Source: Lachnospiraceae bacterium (GTDB lineage Bacteria; Bacillota; Clostridia; Lachnospirales; Lachnospiraceae). From it: DNA of 64,000 nucleotides. The translations under genes and the position numbers were made by a program. Shown one piece after another: positions 52,591 to 62,328 of this stretch (positions are counted from its first letter, which is position 1; each line of letters opens with the position of its first letter). Under the pieces are notes generated by a model. It searched no databases. It had not been told where the DNA came from and saw only the letters and a program-made list of their open reading frames with translations. The stretch covers positions 62,001 through 126,000 of the forward strand of contig JAFZWG010000072.1 in NCBI GenBank assembly GCA_017617395.1. Reading direction: 5' to 3'.

Positions 52591-53358
52591 CTACGCGAAT
52601 TGTTCGATCTCGACCAGATGGTCGGCAACATAATCGATCTCAAAATCATCGAACAGCTTGTTCTGCTTGATGAACATGCATCCGAGGTGGATCAGCTCGA
52701 GGATGCCCAAAAACGTAACGATGATCTCGATGCGGTCGCAGGCGGCGTTAAGAAGCGTGCGGAACGAAAAATGCCGGTGCGAAATGCCGTACTCCTGAAT
52801 CTTGCGGACCTTCTCGGAGAAGTTGATCTCCTCCTTCTCGATCCGGCCGAATTTGCTTCGGATCGGGTCGACACGGTCCTCGCGGCGCTTCATGATCTCC
52901 TGGAAGATTCTGTTGAGTTCCGAAATCTGCAGATCGCCTACAACCTCCTCGGCGGTAACCTCCTCCTTGAAGGACGCAACCTCCTCCGGCAGCGACTCCT
53001 TGCGGTAGAGATGCTTTGCGGCATCCACCTGGCGGTCCTTTAAGTTCACCGATGCATATTGATACATCTTGTGCTCGAGAAGTCTCTCGACCAGCTCGGC
53101 TCTCGGATCCTCTTCCTCCTCCGCGGCCGGCGCCGGCAGAAGCATCTGCGACTTGATCTTCAAAAGGTATGCCGCCATCACCAGGAATTCGCTGATGTTG
53201 TCCATCTGCAGCTTCTGCATCTGCGACACATACTCCATATATTGATCCGTGATCATTGCGATCGGGATGTCGTAGATATTCACTTTGTTCTTCTCAATCA
53301 AATGGATCAGAAGGTCCAGCGGGCCTTCGAACGCTTCGAGAGTAAACGAAACATCCAT
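52591..53358 (-). CDS. scpA: Segregation and condensation protein ScpA
   Basis: The kleisin subunit that bridges SMC heads. The 255 residues begin with the hallmark FEGPLDLLIHLIEKNKVNIYDIP. A central linker follows (EEEEDPRAELVERLLEHKMYQ), and the C-terminal winged helix includes FLGILELIHLGCM. ATG 53358 is chosen because AAGGAGA lies upstream and the conserved region starts there. Confidence 0.95.
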   Translation of the reverse strand: MDVSFTLEAFEGPLDLLIHLIEKNKVNIYDIPIAMITDQYMEYVSQMQKLQMDNISEFLVMAAYLLKIKSQMLLPAPAAEEEEDPRAELVERLLEHKMYQYASVNLKDRQVDAAKHLYRKESLPEEVASFKEEVTAEEVVGDLQISELNRIFQEIMKRREDRVDPIRSKFGRIEKEEINFSEKVRKIQEYGISHRHFSFRTLLNAACDRIEIIVTFLGILELIHLGCMFIKQNKLFDDFEIDYVADHLVEIEQFA

Positions 53359-53384
53359 GACAATCTCCTTTCTTACCAAATCAT

Positions 53385-54242
53385 CTATCGGTCAATCGTA
53401 ATCACCAAAAGTTCCGGACGGTTCCCAATGCGGATCGGCGGAAAATGCGTCCCCAATCCTCTTGTGACAACCATCGTTGTGCCGTCCTTTTCATACACGC
53501 CGGCATCGTGTTTCGGAAACAGTTCCATCTGCGGCGAAATCACACCGCCAAGCCACGGGAGCCTCACGATTCCCCCGTGCACATGCCCAGCGAACACCAG
53601 ATCCGCGCCGTACTCTGCATACGCGTCAAAGTAATACGGCGTGTGTGCCAGCAATATGCGGAAGTCATCCGATTGGGCCGCAGGCGTTATCTTCGCAAAC
53701 TCCTCCTGCGTCACCTTGTGGCGTCTGCCGCGCTTGCCGTACACTTCAAACGGAAGTGTAAATCCGGAAACCGCAACATGCTCCGCGAAGTATTCCGTGC
53801 GGTTGTCAAGAAGATGCACATTCACACCGGCCGACTCCTTCATGAAACGCTCGAACAGCTCCGGATGATGTTCCTTCGTGCCGCTCTCGTGGTTTCCGAG
53901 CGAAATGTAGATCGGCTTGCCGAGTTCATCGAGCTTCCCTAGAAGCTTCGCAGCGACATCAAAGTCTTTCTCCCGCCCGATAATCAGATCACCGGGGATC
54001 AGAATGATGTCCGGATTCTCGGCTTTGATCGCGGCTACGAGCTTTTCGTTGTCTCTTCCGAACGAATCGTTGTGAAGATCCGCAAAGACGATCATTTTCC
54101 GCGGGAGCACCGCATCAAAATTCTTCGCTCTCGGCGGCGAAATGCTCACTCGTACGACCTGCAAAAACCGCTGAATGACGCATTGATACACGGCAAATGC
54201 AACAATCAAAATCCCGATGACAAGCAATATCCGAATTCCCAT
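53385..54242 (-). CDS. Membrane-anchored metallophosphoesterase (YaeI-like)
   Basis: A calcineurin-like phosphoesterase of 285 residues with an N-terminal membrane anchor (about 5-25). The metal-binding motifs are FADLHND, PGDLIIG, LGNHES and GHVHGG; in the first motif the usual SDxH is ADLH. Relatives hydrolyse lipid A or UDP-diacylglucosamine intermediates, or other phosphodiesters; the substrate here is unknown. The ATG at 54242 has GGAG seven bases upstream and lies 37 bases after the promoter -10. Confidence 0.85.
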   Translation of the reverse strand: MGIRILLVIGILIVAFAVYQCVIQRFLQVVRVSISPPRAKNFDAVLPRKMIVFADLHNDSFGRDNEKLVAAIKAENPDIILIPGDLIIGREKDFDVAAKLLGKLDELGKPIYISLGNHESGTKEHHPELFERFMKESAGVNVHLLDNRTEYFAEHVAVSGFTLPFEVYGKRGRRHKVTQEEFAKITPAAQSDDFRILLAHTPYYFDAYAEYGADLVFAGHVHGGIVRLPWLGGVISPQMELFPKHDAGVYEKDGTTMVVTRGLGTHFPPIRIGNRPELLVITIDR

Positions 54243-54278
54243 CAACATTCTCCGTGTACATACATCCGCATCATAGCA

Positions 54279-54307
54279 ATTATAAACAATACAGAGGGAT
54301 TTGTCAA
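54279..54307 (-). promoter_or_regulatory. Promoter of the phosphoesterase gene
   Basis: A full-consensus TTGACA, 17 bases, TATAAT on the minus strand. It may also drive scpA, scpB and the helicase gene, which follow with small gaps. Confidence 0.88.
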
Positions 54308-54357
54308 CTAGATATAGTGGACAACCTACCGTTTTAAAACTAGAATTTGTGGTCAAA
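54308..54357. repeat. Short imperfect direct repeat
   Basis: Two 18-base copies at 54308-54325 and 54340-54357, both starting CTAGA and sharing GTGG and CAA, with 13 of 18 bases equal. There is no transposase fragment nearby. Confidence 0.4.
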
Positions 54358-54372
54358 TGTCACAAAAGGGCA

Positions 54373-54407
54373 TTAAAAAAGGACAGCAAACCGATGTTGC
54401 TGTCCTT
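54373..54407 (-). terminator. Rho-independent terminator of pdp
   Basis: Stem GGACAGCAA / TTGCTGTCC with a 7-base loop, followed by TTTTTTAATG on the minus strand. Confidence 0.9.
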
Positions 54408-54414
54408 ATCTTTG

Positions 54415-55740
54415 TCATGCTTTGTGCACGCCGTCCTCGTCCACATAACCGTAGATCGGAGCGACCGGCGGAACCGGTGTTTTGACGATCCGGTAGGCTC
54501 CTAAGAAGCGCTCCTTCGCTGCCTCCGCTTTCGCCTCATCGTTCGCATAGAGGATACCGAGCTGCTCTCCCACCTTGACCGGGTCGCCGACCTTCTTGTC
54601 GACGCGGATTCCGACAAGCGGATCGACCGCATCCTCCTTCTTTTCGCGTCCGCCTCCGAGAAGAAGACTCGCCATGCCGACCTCCTCGGCGTTGATCTCG
54701 CCTACGAAGCCGTCCGATGTCGCATATACCGGCACGGTCAGCTTCGTTCCAGGCATCTTCTCCGGATTGTCGATCACGCTCACATCGCCGCCCTGACGTG
54801 CGACAAACTCACGGAATTTGGCCCATGCGGAGCCGTCCGCAAGCGCCTCGCGTGCCATCTTGGAAGCCTCCGCAAGGTTCTTCGCCATCCCGCACCCGAG
54901 AAGCATGTACGATGCGAGCGTCACGCTGACAAGCGTAAGCTCTTCGTCTCCGGCGCCCGAGAGCACCTCCATCGCCTCGCGCACCTCAAGCCAGTTACCG
55001 ACGTAGCGTCCGAGCACCTGGTTCATATCCGTGATGACCGCGTAAGTCTTTCTGACGCAATGATTTCCGATGTCGACCATCGCCTTCGCAAGCGCAGCGG
55101 AATCCTCGAACGTCTTCATAAACGCGCCGCTTCCGGTCTTAACGTCAAGCACGATCACATCCGCGCCCGAGGCAAGCTTTTTGCTCATGATGCTCGATGC
55201 GATCAGCGAAATGTTGTCGACCGTCGCGGTCACATCGCGAAGTGCGTACATCTTCTTATCGGCCGGTGCCAGGTTCGCGCTCTGTCCCGCTACGGCAAGC
55301 TTCATCTCGTTGACGTTTCGGATGAACACCTCCGCAGGAATCGTTGTCTGAAAGCCCGGAATGCTCTCCAGCTTGTCGATCGTGCCTCCGGTGTGCCCCA
55401 AGCCGCGCCCGGACATCTTCGCCACGGGAACGCCCAGGGAAGCCACGATCGGCGCCACGATCAACGTTGTCTTATCGCCGACGCCGCCGGTCGAATGCTT
55501 GTCCGCCTTTTTGCCATGAATCGCAGAAAGGTCGAGCATATCGCCGCTCTTGGCCATCTCCATCGTAAGCGTTGAAGTCTCACGCATCGAAAGGCCCTTC
55601 AGGCAGATTGCCATCAACAATGCGGACATCTGATAGTCCGGAATCTCGCCCTTAGTAAACCCTCGAACGACAAATGCAATCTCCTCGTCCGTCAACTCCG
55701 CACCGCGCTTCTTCGCGGTGATCACGTCGTACATTCGCAT
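54415..55740 (-). CDS. pdp: Pyrimidine-nucleoside phosphorylase
   Basis: Reversible phosphorolysis of uridine, thymidine and deoxyuridine in nucleoside salvage. Of 441 residues, the conserved phosphate-binding signature DKHSTGGVGDKTTL and SGRGLGHTGGTIDKLE are present, as is the alpha/beta domain with GSGAFMKT. The start RMYDVITAKKRGAEL resembles Bacillus Pdp. The second ATG (55740) has GGAGG eight bases upstream and is preferred. DeoA (thymidine-specific) is the alternative; in Firmicutes the broad-specificity Pdp is more likely. It is monocistronic. Confidence 0.92.
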   Translation of the reverse strand: MRMYDVITAKKRGAELTDEEIAFVVRGFTKGEIPDYQMSALLMAICLKGLSMRETSTLTMEMAKSGDMLDLSAIHGKKADKHSTGGVGDKTTLIVAPIVASLGVPVAKMSGRGLGHTGGTIDKLESIPGFQTTIPAEVFIRNVNEMKLAVAGQSANLAPADKKMYALRDVTATVDNISLIASSIMSKKLASGADVIVLDVKTGSGAFMKTFEDSAALAKAMVDIGNHCVRKTYAVITDMNQVLGRYVGNWLEVREAMEVLSGAGDEELTLVSVTLASYMLLGCGMAKNLAEASKMAREALADGSAWAKFREFVARQGGDVSVIDNPEKMPGTKLTVPVYATSDGFVGEINAEEVGMASLLLGGGREKKEDAVDPLVGIRVDKKVGDPVKVGEQLGILYANDEAKAEAAKERFLGAYRIVKTPVPPVAPIYGYVDEDGVHKA

Positions 55741-55769
55741 CGCCATACCCTCCCCTGTGGAATTGATTC

Positions 55770-55799
55770 ATTATAGCATTTTTCGAGAGGGTCCGACAA
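55770..55799 (-). promoter_or_regulatory. Promoter of pdp
   Basis: TTGTCG, 18 bases, TATAAT with a preceding TGC (extended -10) on the minus strand, 30 bases before the start. Confidence 0.75.
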
Positions 55800-55819
55800 G
55801 TCCAAAGGTGCTTAAGCGC

Positions 55820-55850
55820 AAAAAAATACCGCCGACGTCTCCGCCGGCGG
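55820..55850 (-). terminator. Rho-independent terminator after the aminotransferase gene
   Basis: A 9-bp GC-rich stem between CCGCCGGCG and CGTCGGCGG (one G-U pair) with loop GAGA, followed by TATTTTTTT on the minus strand. Confidence 0.9.
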
Positions 55851-55861
55851 CAAAACAAGTC

Positions 55862-57061
55862 TTATTTCAATTTCTTGAGGAAATCCTCGATGCGGTCGAG
55901 ACCCTTCGCAATCTGCTCCATGCTGATCGCGTAGGAAAGGCGGATGTGGTCCGCGGCACCGAAGTCCGCGCACGGAATCACCGCGGTGTTGAACTCCTCG
56001 ATCAGGATCTTCGCCATCTTCGCAACCGTCTCAACCTTCTCGCCGTTATACTTTTTCGCAAGCGCCTCACCGACGTTAACGAATACGTAAAATGCTCCCT
56101 TCGGAACCAGCGCGCTTACCAGAGGCATCTTCGCGATGCGATCGCTCATGTAGTTGCGGCGGCGGTCAAACTCCTGGCGCATCAGCTCAATGGACTCCTG
56201 ATCGCCCGAGAGTGCCTCGATGGATGCGTACTGCGCGATCGAGTTCGGGTTCGACGTCTGGTGCGACTGAATGCTTGCCATCACCTTGGCAACTGCCAGA
56301 GGCGCTCCCGTGTAGCCGATTCTCCATCCGGTCATCGCGTATGCTTTCGCCATACCGTTTACGGTGATCGTGTGATTGTAGATGTCCTCGCCGAGCGATG
56401 CGATGCTTACCTGCTCGGTTCCGTCGTAGATCAGCGTCTCGTAGATCTCGTCGGAAACTACAAAGATATCCTTCTCGACGATAACCTTCGCAAGAGCCGC
56501 AAGCTCGTCCTTCGTGTAAACCATACCGGTCGGGTTGTTCGGAGAGTTGAGGATCAGCGCCTTCGTCTTCTCGTTGCAGGCTGCGGCAAGCTGCTCGGGG
56601 CTGATTTTGTAGCCCTGCGCGGCATCGCAGTGAACGAACACCGGAACACCGTCCGCAAGCTTGACGATCTCGGGATAGCTGAGCCAGAACGGACTCGGGA
56701 TGATCACCTCATCACCCGGGTTCAAGATTGCCTGGAACACGTTCGCAAGCGCATGCTTTCCTCCGTTGGAAACAACGATCTGCTCCGGTGCGTACGTAAG
56801 GTTGTTGCGTTCCGCAAACTTCCTGCTGATTGCCTTGCGAAGCTCGGGCATACCGGACGCGGGCGTGTAACGGGTAATTCCGCGGTCAAGCGCCTCCACA
56901 GCAGCATCACGTATATTTTTCGGGGTATCGAAATCCGGCTCTCCCGCTCCGAAACCGACGACATCGATTCCCTGAGCGCGCAGCTCTTTCGCTTTCGCCG
57001 TGATGGCGAGCGTCGAAGAAGGTTTGACGGCAAGGCCTTTTGCAGAGAGTGTTAACGACAT
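55862..57061 (-). CDS. PLP-dependent aminotransferase (aspartate aminotransferase-like)
   Basis: A class I aminotransferase of 399 residues. The substrate and PLP motifs are GAGEPDFDTP near the N-terminus, NSPNNPTG in the middle, and the PLP lysine in GMAKAYAMTGWRIGY. The best match by motif is the subgroup Ib aspartate aminotransferase/PatA type, but the acceptor cannot be fixed from sequence. The ATG at 57061 has AAAGAGG about ten bases upstream; an ATG 21 bases earlier has no such site. It stands alone between two terminators. Confidence 0.9.
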   Translation of the reverse strand: MSLTLSAKGLAVKPSSTLAITAKAKELRAQGIDVVGFGAGEPDFDTPKNIRDAAVEALDRGITRYTPASGMPELRKAISRKFAERNNLTYAPEQIVVSNGGKHALANVFQAILNPGDEVIIPSPFWLSYPEIVKLADGVPVFVHCDAAQGYKISPEQLAAACNEKTKALILNSPNNPTGMVYTKDELAALAKVIVEKDIFVVSDEIYETLIYDGTEQVSIASLGEDIYNHTITVNGMAKAYAMTGWRIGYTGAPLAVAKVMASIQSHQTSNPNSIAQYASIEALSGDQESIELMRQEFDRRRNYMSDRIAKMPLVSALVPKGAFYVFVNVGEALAKKYNGEKVETVAKMAKILIEEFNTAVIPCADFGAADHIRLSYAISMEQIAKGLDRIEDFLKKLK

Positions 57062-57089
57062 GATTTTCCATACCTCTTTCATTTATTTT

Positions 57090-57104
57090 CGTCTATTGTA
57101 GACG
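57090..57104. promoter_or_regulatory. Palindrome upstream of the aminotransferase gene
   Basis: CGTCTA-TTG-TAGACG, perfect 6-base arms, 29 bases before the start. Just upstream on the minus strand TGTATAC occurs twice with 24-base spacing. A regulator site is possible; I could not find a clear promoter here. Confidence 0.4.
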
Positions 57105-57184
57105 TGTATACAACACAAATTGCATTTTAGTATACATCATTGGAAAATGCAAGCATTACTTCACCGAAAGTTGAAAATACGGCA

Positions 57185-57221
57185 AAATACACAAAAGAGC
57201 CGGACTTTTTCGTCCGGCTCT
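57185..57221 (-). terminator. Rho-independent terminator of rny
   Basis: A perfect 10-bp stem AGAGCCGGAC / GTCCGGCTCT with a 6-base loop, followed by TTTGTGTATTTT on the minus strand. Confidence 0.88.
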
Positions 57222-57243
57222 CTTTCGATTTTCTTGATTCTGT

Positions 57244-58851
57244 TTACTTTGCGTAATCGGTAACTCTGGATTCCCGGATCATGCTGATCTTGATCTGACC
57301 GGGATATTCAAGCTCGGATTCGATCTTCTTCGACAGGTCTCTCGCAATGAGAACCATATCGTCGTCGTTGACCTGTTCGGGAATGACCATAACACGGACT
57401 TCCCGTCCTGCCTGAATCGCGAAAGATTTCTCGACTCCTTTAAAGCTGTTGGCAATATCTTCTAGTTGATTCAAACGGTTGGTGTAAGTATCCAAAGTCT
57501 CACGACGCGCGCCGGGGCGTGCTGCGGAGATGGTATCGGCCGCCTGCACGATGCATGCGATCAGGGAAGTTGCCTCGCAATCTCCATGATGCGATGCCAC
57601 CGCGTTGATGACCACGGGGGATTCCTTATACTTCTTACAAATATCTACACCGATCTGTACATGTGTGCCTTCCATCTCATGATCGACGGACTTGCCGATA
57701 TCATGCAAAAGACCCGCGCGCTTCGCAAGTCTTACATCGGCTCCCATCTCGCCGGCAAGAAGACCGGACAACAGGGAAACCTCGATGGAGTGCTTCAGAG
57801 CATTCTGGCCGTAACTGGTACGGAACTTCATCTTACCGAGCAGGCGAACCATCTCGGGATGAAGACCGTGAACGCCGGTCTTGAGGACAGCGGCTTCACC
57901 CTCATCACGGATGATCGTCTCCACTTCCTTCTGAGCCTTCTCAACCATCTCCTCGATACGGGCGGGATGGATGCGGCCGTCGACAACCAGACGCTCCAGT
58001 GCAATTCTGGCAACCTCGCGACGAATCGGATCGAAGCCGGACAAAATAACCGCCTCGGGGGTATCATCGATGATCAGATCGATGCCCGTGAGCGTCTCAA
58101 TCGTGCGGATGTTACGTCCTTCACGACCGATGATGCGTCCCTTCATCTCATCGTTCGGCAGCTGAACTACGGAAATTGTAGCTTCGGCAACATGATCAGC
58201 CGCACATTTCTGAATGGCGTTGACGATCAGTTCCTTGGCTTTCTTGTCAGCCGTCTCCTTCGCTTCGCTTTCGAGCTCACGAATCATAACGGCCGTTTCG
58301 TGCTTAACATCGTCCTTGACGGACTCCAAAAGATATTCCTTAGCCTTATCGGAGGTGAATCCCGAGATACGCTCCAGCTCCTCAATCTGCTTGCGGCAAA
58401 CCTCGTCCGCTTCCTGCAGCTTATGATCCAGATCCTGTTCCTTCTGAGTCATACGAGCTTCTTTTTTCTCGAGGGATTCCAACTTTCGATCCAGATTCTC
58501 TTCCTTCTGTGTCACACGCTTCTCGTACCGCTGAACCTCAGCTCTGCGCTCCTTGATCTCACGATCCAGGTCGTTCTTGGCTCTTAAGTTCTCTTCCTTC
58601 GCTTCCAGAAGAGCTTCCTTCTTCGCCGAAGATGCAATCTTCTGCGCATTGCGGGTAGCTTCCTCGACGATCTCCGCCGAGCGCTGTTCAGCAGATCCGA
58701 CCTTCGCCTCATAACCGCGCTTGCGAATCAAAATGGCAAGTGCGAAGCACAAAGGTCCTACGATAACGGCGGTGACTGCAACTGCGACCAGCACGTAAAC
58801 CCAGGGGAACGAGCCGTCCGCAACCAGAATCGAAAAGAACTTATCTGGCAT
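57244..58851 (-). CDS. rny: Ribonuclease Y
   Basis: A membrane-anchored endoribonuclease that initiates mRNA decay in Firmicutes. The 535 residues show an N-terminal membrane helix (about 9-32), a long charged coiled coil (about 40-195), a KH domain ([19 protein letters not shown]) and an HD domain with [15 protein letters not shown]. The ATG at 58851 has GGAGGT eight bases upstream. It is monocistronic with its own promoter and terminator. Confidence 0.96.
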   Translation of the reverse strand: MPDKFFSILVADGSFPWVYVLVAVAVTAVIVGPLCFALAILIRKRGYEAKVGSAEQRSAEIVEEATRNAQKIASSAKKEALLEAKEENLRAKNDLDREIKERRAEVQRYEKRVTQKEENLDRKLESLEKKEARMTQKEQDLDHKLQEADEVCRKQIEELERISGFTSDKAKEYLLESVKDDVKHETAVMIRELESEAKETADKKAKELIVNAIQKCAADHVAEATISVVQLPNDEMKGRIIGREGRNIRTIETLTGIDLIIDDTPEAVILSGFDPIRREVARIALERLVVDGRIHPARIEEMVEKAQKEVETIIRDEGEAAVLKTGVHGLHPEMVRLLGKMKFRTSYGQNALKHSIEVSLLSGLLAGEMGADVRLAKRAGLLHDIGKSVDHEMEGTHVQIGVDICKKYKESPVVINAVASHHGDCEATSLIACIVQAADTISAARPGARRETLDTYTNRLNQLEDIANSFKGVEKSFAIQAGREVRVMVIPEQVNDDDMVLIARDLSKKIESELEYPGQIKISMIRESRVTDYAK

Positions 58852-58906
58852 TGAAGTACACCTCCAAATATTCAATTGTAATTTCGGGTTTTATCCCAAC
58901 ATTACT

Positions 58907-58935
58907 ATAATATACGAATCAACATGGGTTGTCAA
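58907..58935 (-). promoter_or_regulatory. Promoter of rny
   Basis: TTGACA, 17 bases, TATTAT on the minus strand, about 55 bases before the start. Confidence 0.82.
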
Positions 58936-58997
58936 GGCATAACTTTCGGAAAAGTATACACCTGTAGAATATCAGGATAAATCTCCGAAAAAACGTA

Positions 58998-60443
58998 CTA
59001 CACGAGACTCCCGAGGAAGTAAAAGCCCTTGCATTCGTCGAGGTTAACCCGAACTAACGACCCGAGCATCTCCTCTTTCGCCGGAAAATGAACCAGCAGA
59101 TTGTTGTCCATCCGCCCCGTCATCAGGCCTTCCTTCGCCTTATACTCCTCACACAGAACCGTCACGGACTCGCCCGTAAGCTTCGCCGCCTGCGCCGCAC
59201 TGGTCTCTCCCACAGCCTCGAGAAGTCGCTTAAAGCGCACTCCCGCGACCTCCTCGCTGACCTGTCCGTCCATCTTCGCTGCGGGCGTTCCGTTGCGCTT
59301 CGAGTAGATGAACGTATACGCGCTCATAAAGCCGGCCTTGCGCACAACATCGATCGTATCGTCCACATCCGCTTCGGTCTCGCCGGGGAAGCCGATGATG
59401 ATATCGGTCGTCACCGCAACACCGGGAATCCGCTCCTTGATCTTCGCAGCAAGCTCCAGGTATTGCTCCTTCGTATAGTGGCGGTTCATCGCCGCAAGAA
59501 GCTTCGTGCTGCCCGACTGAAGCGGCAGATGCACATGTTTGCAGATTTTGTCGTTGACTGCGATCTCCTCGATCAATTCGTCCGCAAAATCCTTCGGATG
59601 CGGCGTCATGAACCGCACTCTCGCGATTCCCTCAACCTCGCTCACCATACGTAGAAGCTTCGCAAACGAGATGCCGTCGTCACTCTTCTTGCCGTAGGAA
59701 TTCACGTTCTGCCCCAACAACATGACCTCGCGCACGCCATTTGCCGCAAGATGTCTTGCCTCCTCGACAATATCCGCAGCCGCACGCGAGCGCTCCCTGC
59801 CGCGCACGTAGGGAACGATGCAGTACGTACAGAAATTGTCGCAGCCGTACATGATATTGATGCCGGCCTTGAAGCCGTATTTGTTGATTCTCGGAAGCGA
59901 CTCGACGATGCGCTGAGCCTTGTCCCAGACGCAGATCACCTGCTTTCCGCCGACTTCTCTGCGGTACAAAAGCTCCGCCAAAAGGAAAATGTTGTGCGTG
60001 CCGAAGATGACATCCACGAAGCGGTAGCTCGCGCGGATCTTCTCGACGGCAGCATTTTCCTGCATCATGCATCCGCAAAGAACGATGCGCTTATCGGGGT
60101 TTAACTTCTTGCGGTTTCCGAGGTAGCCGATGCGGCCGTAGACGCGCGTGTTGGCATTTTCCCGCACCGTGCAGGTGTTATACAGCACCAGATCGGCGTC
60201 CTCGCTGTCCGACTCCTCGTAGCCCATCGCGCCGAGAATTCCCGCGAGCGTCTCGGAGTCCTTCTCGTTCATCTGGCAGCCGAACGTCTCGATGTGCATC
60301 GTAAGCTTGCGCCCGAGCGCAGCCGCCTTCTCCGCAAGGATCGACTTCATCACGTCGATAAAGTAATACTGCCGCTCCGGCTCCTCGGCCGGTGCAGCCA
60401 TAATGACGCGGTCCGTAAAATCGGTGTTTTGTGACAGTTCCAT
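58998..60443 (-). CDS. miaB: tRNA-2-methylthio-N6-dimethylallyladenosine synthase MiaB
   Basis: A radical SAM methylthiotransferase that converts i6A37 to ms2i6A37 in tRNA, acting on the product of MiaA. Of 481 residues, the N-terminal cluster domain has ETFGCQMNEKDSE and CGCMMQE, the radical SAM motif is GCDNFCTYCIVPYVRGRERS, and a TRAM domain closes the protein. About 45 residues precede the conserved part, somewhat long. GGGAG lies six bases before ATG 60443. Confidence 0.95.
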   Translation of the reverse strand: MELSQNTDFTDRVIMAAPAEEPERQYYFIDVMKSILAEKAAALGRKLTMHIETFGCQMNEKDSETLAGILGAMGYEESDSEDADLVLYNTCTVRENANTRVYGRIGYLGNRKKLNPDKRIVLCGCMMQENAAVEKIRASYRFVDVIFGTHNIFLLAELLYRREVGGKQVICVWDKAQRIVESLPRINKYGFKAGINIMYGCDNFCTYCIVPYVRGRERSRAAADIVEEARHLAANGVREVMLLGQNVNSYGKKSDDGISFAKLLRMVSEVEGIARVRFMTPHPKDFADELIEEIAVNDKICKHVHLPLQSGSTKLLAAMNRHYTKEQYLELAAKIKERIPGVAVTTDIIIGFPGETEADVDDTIDVVRKAGFMSAYTFIYSKRNGTPAAKMDGQVSEEVAGVRFKRLLEAVGETSAAQAAKLTGESVTVLCEEYKAKEGLMTGRMDNNLLVHFPAKEEMLGSLVRVNLDECKGFYFLGSLV

Positions 60444-60453
60444 GATTACTCCC

Positions 60454-60479
60454 AAAAGCGGGCCGCTTGCACGGCCCGC
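60454..60479 (-). terminator. Terminator-like hairpin between proA and miaB
   Basis: A perfect 8-bp GC stem GCGGGCCG / CGGCCCGC with a 6-base loop, followed by TTTTGGGAG on the minus strand. The miaB ribosome-binding site is directly behind it, so it may reduce miaB expression relative to the pro genes. Confidence 0.6.
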
Positions 60480-60487
60480 CGAATGAC

Positions 60488-61732
60488 TTATTTGCGTGTC
60501 TGGCCGTTTCCGACCACCTGATACTTGTAAGACGTGAGCTCCACAAGACCCATCGGACCTCTCGCGTGAAGCTTCTGCGTGCTGATGCCGATTTCGGCGC
60601 CGAAACCGAACTCAAAGCCGTCGGTAAAGCGCGTCGAGGCGTTGACATATACGCAGGCGCTGTCCACGGCGCGCAGGAACAGATCCGCCGCCTTGCAGTC
60701 CTTCGTAATGATCGCGTCGGAGTGTTTCGTGTGGAAACGGTTGATGTGATCGATCGCCTCCTCCACGGAATCAACGGTCTTTACGCTCAGGATCGCATCG
60801 AGATACTCGGTTCCGAAATCCTCCTCGGTCGCCTCGGCAAATGCAGGCACTACCGCTCTGGCATCCTCGTCCGCACGGATTTCAACATGATACGGCGCAA
60901 GCGCCTCCGCGAGCATCGGAAGGAACTTCTTCAGCACATCGCGGTGCACAACCAAAGACTCGCAGGCGTTGCACACGCCCATTCGCTGTGTCTTCGCATT
61001 GATGATAATCTCGATTGCCTTCGCAAGGTCGGCCTTCTTGTCGACATAAATATGGCAGTTGCCGGTGCCAGTCTCGATTACAGGAATCGTACTGTTCTCA
61101 AGCACAGTCTTGATGAGGTTCGCACCTCCGCGGGGAATCAGCACATCGACGAACTGGTTCAGTCTCATCAGCTGCTTCGTCGTCTCGCGGTCGGTATCCT
61201 CGATGACATACACCGCATCCTCGGTGATACCGCAGTCGGCAAGGCCTTGTCTTAGGATCTTCCCAAGAGCTACATTGCTGTTCACGGCGTCGCTGCCGCC
61301 CTTTAAGATCACGGCGTTGCCGGTCATAAAGCAGAGACCGAACGCATCGACGGTCACGTTGGGACGCGACTCGTAGATGATTCCGATGACGCCCATCGGA
61401 ACGCGAACCTTACGGATGCGAAGTCCGTTCGGACGCTTCCACTGGTCGATCACTTCGCCTACCGGGTCCGGAAGCTCTGTAATCTGCAGAAGACCTTCCG
61501 CCATCGCATCGATGCGTGCTTCGGTCAGGCGAAGGCGGTCCACCATGGAATCCTTCACGCCCTTTTTGATTGCATTTTCCACATCGATCTCGTTCGCGGC
61601 GAGAATCTCTTTCTGTTTCTTGGTCAAAAGCAAAGCAATCTTGCGAAGTGCCTCGCGCTTCTTCTCGGTATCCAACAGCGCAAGGCTTCTCGAAGCCTCC
61701 TGCGCGTTTCTTCCGACGATCATCAGGTTCAT
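60488..61732 (-). CDS. proA: Glutamate-5-semialdehyde dehydrogenase (gamma-glutamyl phosphate reductase)
   Basis: The second step of proline synthesis: NADPH-dependent reduction of gamma-glutamyl phosphate. The 414 residues show [28 protein letters not shown] and the catalytic Cys in [11 protein letters not shown]. It overlaps the fthC stop by four bases (ATGA). proB lies upstream with ynzC and fthC between, an order seen in related Clostridia. Confidence 0.96.
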   Translation of the reverse strand: MNLMIVGRNAQEASRSLALLDTEKKREALRKIALLLTKKQKEILAANEIDVENAIKKGVKDSMVDRLRLTEARIDAMAEGLLQITELPDPVGEVIDQWKRPNGLRIRKVRVPMGVIGIIYESRPNVTVDAFGLCFMTGNAVILKGGSDAVNSNVALGKILRQGLADCGITEDAVYVIEDTDRETTKQLMRLNQFVDVLIPRGGANLIKTVLENSTIPVIETGTGNCHIYVDKKADLAKAIEIIINAKTQRMGVCNACESLVVHRDVLKKFLPMLAEALAPYHVEIRADEDARAVVPAFAEATEEDFGTEYLDAILSVKTVDSVEEAIDHINRFHTKHSDAIITKDCKAADLFLRAVDSACVYVNASTRFTDGFEFGFGAEIGISTQKLHARGPMGLVELTSYKYQVVGNGQTRK

Positions 61733-62307
61733 GCCAAACGCTCCTTTCCGGTCTCAATGCAGCCGATCTCGGTCACGATCATATCCGCGGGTACGTCCTG
61801 CTCGTCCACCGGCAGGCTCTCCGCCTCCTGAAGGCTATAGGCAAGCATCACCCTCGGGATCGACTCATGTTTCTTCAGATAACGGTCATAATATCCGCCG
61901 CCGTACCCAAGGCGATCGCCCGAGTTTGTGTACGCGACACCCGGCAGCAGCAACAGGCAGCGGTCCTCGGAATCGTACGCCACGCTCTCCCCGGTCACCG
62001 GCTCCATGATGCCGAAGCGCCCCGGCGCAAGGTCGTCAAACGAATGAATGTATTGGAAGTCCAGGTGCTTTTCGTCGATGCACTTCGGCACCGCGACGCG
62101 CTTTCCGTCCCTCCAGGCCTTCTCGATCAAAAAATGCGTGTTCACTTCGGAACTGAAGGACATGTACGCTAAAACGACCGAAGCATCGGCGTATTCCTTT
62201 CGCTCCACCAGATGTTCGGCGATGCATCCGCTGTAAAGTAGGATGCGCTCCGCCGACAGGGAGCTTCTCTTGCGTTTCATGACCTTGCGAAGTTCTGCTT
62301 TTTCCAT
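61729..62307 (-). CDS. 5-formyltetrahydrofolate cyclo-ligase
   Basis: ATP-dependent conversion of 5-formyl-THF to 5,10-methenyl-THF, which returns a stored folate to the one-carbon pool. The 192 residues start [17 protein letters not shown] and carry [22 protein letters not shown], the family signature. GGAGAA precedes the ATG. The gene is coupled to proA by a four-base overlap, though the two pathways are not directly linked. Confidence 0.94.
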   Translation of the reverse strand: MEKAELRKVMKRKRSSLSAERILLYSGCIAEHLVERKEYADASVVLAYMSFSSEVNTHFLIEKAWRDGKRVAVPKCIDEKHLDFQYIHSFDDLAPGRFGIMEPVTGESVAYDSEDRCLLLLPGVAYTNSGDRLGYGGGYYDRYLKKHESIPRVMLAYSLQEAESLPVDEQDVPADMIVTEIGCIETGKERLA

Positions 62308-62328
62308 TCCGATTCTCCGTTGGGTTAT

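Noticed and set aside
54308..54357. Insertion sequence ends
   Set aside because: The repeats are direct, short and imperfect, with no transposase remnant between or near them.
55718..58587. Long plus-strand frames opposite the aminotransferase and RNase Y genes
   Set aside because: Both opposite genes carry full sets of family motifs; the frames have no recognisable domains.
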